A DNA stretch of 64,000 nt, from contig CAVOPB010000004.1 of assembly GCA_963697805.1 (NCBI GenBank), forward strand, positions 1 through 64,000. The letters run 5' to 3'. A program made the translations under genes and the position numbers. Below the pieces are notes generated by a model, which did no database searches, was not told the DNA's origin, and saw only the letters and a list, made by a program, of their open reading frames with translations. Below are positions 60,401 to 64,000 of this stretch, piece by piece. This stretch comes from VRUE01 sp963697805 (GTDB taxonomy: Bacteria; Actinomycetota; Thermoleophilia; Solirubrobacterales; 70-9). The stretch's first letter is position 1; each line of letters begins with the position of its first letter.

Positions 60401-60925
60401 CTAGGGGCAGATGACGATCAGATGGAAGTCCGCGTCCTCGTTGCCACCCGCTTTGTCGCGAGTGTGGACTTCGATCGCGTTGGCGTTCGCGGCTGAGGTG
60501 TTGGTCTGCGCGTAGCCCGAGTCGGGCACGGTCGTGCCGGCGTTGTCGCGCCCGGCGACGTTGGCGCAGCCGCTGATGTTCTGCGGCAAGGCCACGACCA
60601 CGGCGCCGCCGCCCTCGGCGGCGGTGATGCCGCTGTCGCTCGCCCGGGCCAGCGCGGCGTTCCCGGCTCCGGTCGGGTTGTTGACCACCGCCCAGTAGGT
60701 GTGGGCGGCCCGGTTCGCCGACGGCACGATCCCGAGCTTGTTGGTGTTGATCTGGAAGCCGGTCAGGGTCTTCTTCTTCAGCTTGCCGCCGCCGATCGTC
60801 TGCTTCATGATCGCGCCGCCGTTGATGTGCTGCGCGGCGTAGGCGGTGCCTCCAAGCGCGACCACAAGCGCGATCAGCGCCACGATCATCGCCGGTGATG
60901 GGCGTTTCCTCAACAGCCTCCTCAT
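60401..60925 (-). CDS. Exported helix-repeat protein with LGGTAYAA signal helix
   Basis: The 174-residue protein begins RKRPSPAMIVALIALVVALG and GTAYAAQHINGGAIMKQTIG, the signal or anchor helix and short repeats of the Solirubrobacterales surface-protein type seen also at 31079-32399. A beta-rich domain follows (THTYWAVVNNPTGAGNAALA-like, GGAVVVALPQNISGCANVAG, DADFHLIVICP) with two cysteines that could form a disulphide. It is upstream of and divergent from the damaged propeller gene. The function is unknown. Confidence 0.75.
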   Translation of the reverse strand: MRRLLRKRPSPAMIVALIALVVALGGTAYAAQHINGGAIMKQTIGGGKLKKKTLTGFQINTNKLGIVPSANRAAHTYWAVVNNPTGAGNAALARASDSGITAAEGGGAVVVALPQNISGCANVAGRDNAGTTVPDSGYAQTNTSAANANAIEVHTRDKAGGNEDADFHLIVICP

Positions 60926-61051
60926 CGCTGCTCCTTTCGGCCACAGGGACGGTCCCTATCTACCCCGCCCGCGGGCGGTTAACCCTGTGGTCTCGCCGGT
61001 CGTTGAAATTAGGTAACAATTTCGACGCACCGAAGTCGCGGTCCTGCCTGA

Positions 61052-62409
61052 TTGCTCGACTTAACGGCCGAGGGCTACATCTTCTGGTCGGGCTATGACT
61101 CGGGCAAATCCCGGGTCGGCCGAGCCGGACTGGACGGCAGCGGCTTCAACCCCGAACTCGTGGGCAACATCTACTTCGGCGCCGGGGTCGCCACCGACGG
61201 CACCTACGTCTACTGGGGCGAGACCGGCGACGCCAGTCCGAGGCTCTCCCGAGATCGGGCGGGCCACCGTCGATGGCACCGAGGTGAACCATGCGTTCCA
61301 ACAGGGGGCCAACTACTGCGGGATCTTCGGGGTCGACGTCCTGGGGCCAGACCTCTACTGGTTGAAGGCTGACTGCGCGAACCTGACGATCAACCGCCGC
61401 ATCAACAAAGCGGCGAAGACCGGTGGCCAGGGCCTCTACTCCGAGCCCGGCGCGGGCTCCTATTCGTGTGGCTTCACCGTCGATGCCAACTACGTCTATT
61501 GGTCAGAAAGCCACTACATCGCACGTGCTCCCAACGTCTCGCCGCCCGTCCCGCCTGACAAAACCTGGCTCGACATCGGCACCGGATACGGGGCATGCGA
61601 CCTTGCCGTCGACGGCGCCCACATCTACTGGACCCATAACGCGCCCGAAGCGGAAGGAACCTTCCGCGCCGACTCGATCGGGCGCGCTTCGCTCGACGGC
61701 AGCGAGGCCAGCGTCGAACATGACTTCATCGTCGGGACGTCGTTCTTCACAGGCGTCAGCCTGCCGAGCGGAATCGACGTCGACGGCGCCTTCATCTACT
61801 GGACACAGCAGCCAGCCGCCGGGCAGGTGAACGGCAGCATCGGTCGCGCCAACCTCGACGGGACCGGGGTCGACTACGACTTCATCCCCAACGTCTTCGA
61901 CCCCACCAACGTCGACGTCGAGGGGGGTGGGCCACCGCCCGCGCCGCCGAGCCCCGGCGGCCGGACCAAACGACCGCCTCCTCCTCCGATGAGGATCGTC
62001 GTCGTCAACTCGAACAACTCGTTCGCTCCGAGCGGCGGCTCGACCGCCGTCCGCCTCTCCTCAGGTCTGGCCTCCAAGGGCAAGGGGGTGCCGAGAGGAA
62101 CTGTCTTCTCCTACACGCTCAACCAGGACGCGGCCGTCACGGTCGAGATGAAGCGAGTGAAGGCAGGCCGGCTCGTCGGCAAGAAGTGCAAGCGGCCGAC
62201 GAAAGCAACCGCGAAGAAGAAGAAATGCGACCTGACCGAACACAAGCTGTTCCGCGATGGGAAGGAGGGGAAGAACTCCCTGCCCTACAGCGGCCGGGTC
62301 AAGGGTAAGGCCCTTGCGGTCGGCAAGTACAAAGCCGTCTTCACCGCCAAGGCCCCGGGGGGCAAACCGAAATCGGACGCTGTCGGCGTTCCGGATCGTC
62401 AAACCCTAG
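61052..62409 (+). pseudogene. YWTD-like beta-propeller protein, truncated and frameshifted
   Basis: Repeats of the type VATDGTYVYWGET, FTVDANYVYWSESH, LAVDGAHIYWTHN and IDVDGAFIYWTQQ resemble the intact propeller at 17456. There is no signal peptide: the frame begins just after an in-frame stop, with TTG 61052 as the only start. An extra C near 61244 shifts the frame, and another shift near 62388 moves the true end to FRIVKP and the stop at 62407-62409. The C-terminal half has the basic domain KVFSYTLNQDAAVTVEMKRV-like and KKCKRPTKATAKKKKC. It is probably secreted in its intact form; here it looks broken at the 5' end. Confidence 0.65.
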
Positions 62410-63068
62410 GCCGGCAGCGCCGCGGCCCAGCGCTTGAAGCCCTCGATGTCGGTCACCTCGGGCCCGTGGCCGGGAAGGATCACGCTCGGGTCGAGCTCGG
62501 CGAGCTTGCGGATCGAGCGGCGGTTCTCGGCCGGGTCGGGCGTCAGGTTGTCGGGCGGCTGGGCGAGATGGGTCCGCAGCGAGAGGTAGGTGATGTTGCG
62601 GATCACGTCGCCGCAGATCGCGACCCGGTCGGAGTCGCGGAAGAAGATCACCTCGCCGGGTGAGTGGCCGGGAGCGTGGACGACCCGGAAGCCGGCGACC
62701 TCGTCGCCCTCGTTCAGGAGCCTGTCGACCTTGCGCGGCGGCCCGGCCCAGAGCCGGGCGTATAGCCTCGCCTGCAGCCCGTTCGTGGCGGCGACCGGTC
62801 GCCGGCCCTCCATCGCGTCGACGTCGTCGGGATGGCAGGCGAGGGGGACGCCGCGCGCCTCGCAGACCGCCTCGGCGCATCCCTGATGGTCGGCGTGGAC
62901 ATGGGTCAGGGCGAGCATCGAGATCTCCCGCCCCTCGAGCTGCTTGAAGATCCGGCGCCGATCCCAGGTGCGGCCGGCGTCGATCAGGACGTCGCCGGCG
63001 AGGTAGACGTTGATCAGCGGCCGCGGGGCCTCGTCGAGCCGCCAGACGTCGGGGGCGACATTCTTCAT
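62406..63068 (-). CDS. MBL-fold metallohydrolase
   Basis: The 220-residue protein has the metallo-beta-lactamase signature LTHVHADHQG (His56, His58, Asp60, His61), then VHAPGHSPGEVIFF (third histidine), VAICGDVIRNITYL (bridging Asp) and ILPGHGPEV (last His). All metal ligands are present, so it should be an active binuclear zinc or iron hydrolase. The group is the glyoxalase-II/RNase-Z-like one; the substrate is unknown. Its 3' end overlaps the end of the damaged propeller gene. Confidence 0.9.
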   Translation of the reverse strand: MKNVAPDVWRLDEAPRPLINVYLAGDVLIDAGRTWDRRRIFKQLEGREISMLALTHVHADHQGCAEAVCEARGVPLACHPDDVDAMEGRRPVAATNGLQARLYARLWAGPPRKVDRLLNEGDEVAGFRVVHAPGHSPGEVIFFRDSDRVAICGDVIRNITYLSLRTHLAQPPDNLTPDPAENRRSIRKLAELDPSVILPGHGPEVTDIEGFKRWAAALPA

Positions 63069-63073
63069 CGGCC

Positions 63074-63322
63074 TCAGTGCCCGATGCCGAGCGTGCCGCG
63101 CGGGTCGCCGCTGTGCTCGGCGAGGTCCTCGAGGGCGGCGATCTTCTTCTCGCCTTCGATCCTCGCCGGGTGATCGGCCGGCAGCGGCTCGATCAGGCGG
63201 CGGATGCGGTTGCGGACCTGGAGGGCGAAATGGGGAGTGGAGGCGCCGGCCAGGGCGCGGATGTCCTCGGCGCTGACCTCACGGTCAGTCGCCAGCAGGT
63301 TGGGGTTCTCGGCCTCGCTCAC
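63074..63322 (-). CDS. Small protein resembling DUF6457/helical unknowns, 82 aa
   Basis: GTG 63322 overlaps the stop of the upstream gene, which supports this start over the longer ORF. The product (LLATDREVSAEDIRALAGAS, TPHFALQVRNRIRRLIEPLP, ARIEGEKKIAALEDLAEHSG) is helical, and the HFALQVRNRIRRLIEPL part is well formed. I do not recognise the family with confidence, and the label is only descriptive. It lies 5 bases before the MBL-fold gene, so the three minus-strand genes are probably one operon. Confidence 0.55.
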   Translation of the reverse strand: MSEAENPNLLATDREVSAEDIRALAGASTPHFALQVRNRIRRLIEPLPADHPARIEGEKKIAALEDLAEHSGDPRGTLGIGH

Positions 63323-64000
63323 GGTCTGCCTCCGATCTTCGCCAATTCGGCCAGCTCGTCGATTTCCGCCTGTTGTGTCACGTCGATCGCGTCCTGGTCT
63401 CCGATCACCCACACGTGGTTGTAGAAAGCGCGGGTGGGGTCAGTCGTGTAGCCCGGCTTGACGTCGAGCAGATATTCGCGCGTCGCCGCCGGAAGCGTAT
63501 CGGCGCTGTCGGTGAGCAGAAGCGGCCCCCAGGTGCCCGAGGCCGAGAGCGGCGCCGCGGCGACCGCGTCGAGCGTCGAGTCGGTGCGGGTGACGACGAA
63601 CCCGTGGCCGGGGTCGTTGACGTTCCAGCCGAAGCCGCCGTCGGAGTAGCGGGCAAGGGCGATCGCGTTGGTGACCGGGTCCTCGCCCGAGACCCGGCGC
63701 ACCCGCGGGTCGATCGCGGCGATCTGGCGGACCACGTCGGAGGAGATCGCCGAGGAGGGGCCGAGGACGTAGACGGGGACGTCGGGATGGCGCTTCAATG
63801 CCGCGACCGTCGCCGCCGGCAGCGAGTTGGCGTCGGAGTAGAGGACCGGGTCGCCGGAGCGGGCCGCCCAGGCGGCCGCCGGCATCGCGAACTCGGGCTT
63901 CGCGGCGGGGGCGATGACGACGTGCTGCGGGGCGCCGCCGAGCAGCTTGTCGCGCAGCTTCGCGATCGTCGCGGCCGCCTCGGCGCCGGTGCCGTGGACA
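63319..64000 (-). CDS. Cell-wall-binding repeat 2 protein, partial
   Basis: The frame is open from the stop at 63319 to the window edge, so the N-terminus is not seen. It reads putative cell wall binding repeat 2 (PF04122) units: VVIAPAAKPEFAMPAAAWAA, DPVLYSDANSLPAATVAALK, VPVYVLGPSSAISSDVVRQI, RVRRVSGEDPVTNAIALARY and GPLLLTDSADTLPAATREYL. The C-terminus (YNHVWVIGDQDAIDVTQQAE) fits the last unit. Such proteins are normally exported and attach to wall polymers; the signal peptide would lie outside the window. Confidence 0.8.
   Translation of the reverse strand, partial: VHGTGAEAAATIAKLRDKLLGGAPQHVVIAPAAKPEFAMPAAAWAARSGDPVLYSDANSLPAATVAALKRHPDVPVYVLGPSSAISSDVVRQIAAIDPRVRRVSGEDPVTNAIALARYSDGGFGWNVNDPGHGFVVTRTDSTLDAVAAAPLSASGTWGPLLLTDSADTLPAATREYLLDVKPGYTTDPTRAFYNHVWVIGDQDAIDVTQQAEIDELAELAKIGGRP

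Overview
The window is 64 kb of high-GC actinobacterial DNA. It most resembles class Thermoleophilia, order Solirubrobacterales. The clues are secreted proteins starting with a membrane helix ending LGGTAYAA or LTGGAVWAA, followed by repeats such as KNSIPGNRIKQKSLT; many exported proteins with lysine/arginine-rich C-terminal domains; a DUF5995 protein; and F420-type enzymes (a Ddn-like and a luciferase-like oxidoreductase). All calls rest on reading the sequence; no database search was run.

Region 1, about 1-13.6 kb, is accessory and decayed. It holds a frameshifted alpha/beta hydrolase, C-terminal scraps of other genes, a DUF5995 protein, a metallophosphoesterase, two wall-hydrolase-like proteins without signal peptides (a GH25-like barrel and a CHAP endolysin-like protein), a broken membrane protein, and a patchwork in which an internal piece of aconitase meets the first part of cytochrome oxidase subunit I tail to tail. 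A perfect 28-bp direct repeat occurs at 8687-8714 and 13083-13110. An ArsR-type regulator, a DUF167 protein and unknown ORFs follow. The region ends at tRNA-Val(TAC).

Region 2, 13.7-25.4 kb, is healthy. It has four metabolic genes (Gfo/Idh, PEP mutase/isocitrate lyase family, Ddn, beta-carbonic anhydrase). A block of exported proteins comes next (propeller, RCC1 repeats, RTX-like repeats, beta-helix, Ig-like) around an ECF sigma factor and a membrane protein that looks like its anti-sigma factor. Several of the exported proteins share C-terminal modules. tRNA-Thr(TGT) and a VapBC pair follow.

Region 3, 26-40 kb, holds a SHOCT membrane protein, a ring-cleaving dioxygenase with a maleylacetate-reductase-like enzyme, an HD protein, small VOC and SnoaL-like proteins, a tandem pair of exported paralogues, a hydrolase, a PlsC-GpsA fusion in one reading frame, a sigma factor with a membrane partner, a DUF4383 protein, a rhomboid protease and a class I glutamine amidotransferase.

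Region 4, 40-51.2 kb, is a catabolic cluster. A glutamine-synthetase-like ligase, PuuD-like hydrolase, aldehyde dehydrogenase and SDR overlap start-to-stop on the minus strand, with an amino-acid permease upstream. Divergent from them are a choline-kinase-like gene and an FAD/GcvT demethylating dehydrogenase. A FadR-type regulator and a BtuF-like protein follow. The layout suggests uptake and gamma-glutamylation of an amine plus N-demethylation. Six neighbouring genes here carry about 14 single-base frameshifts, which look more like sequencing error than decay.

Region 5, 51.3-64 kb, has a CNNM/CorC-type membrane protein, a fatty-acid/CoA block (3-hydroxyacyl-CoA dehydrogenase, thiolase, HD protein, two acyl-CoA dehydrogenases, an F420-type oxidoreductase), an alkyltransferase-like protein, small unknown genes, another exported helix-repeat protein, a damaged propeller, an MBL-fold hydrolase and a cell-wall-binding-repeat protein that runs off the window.
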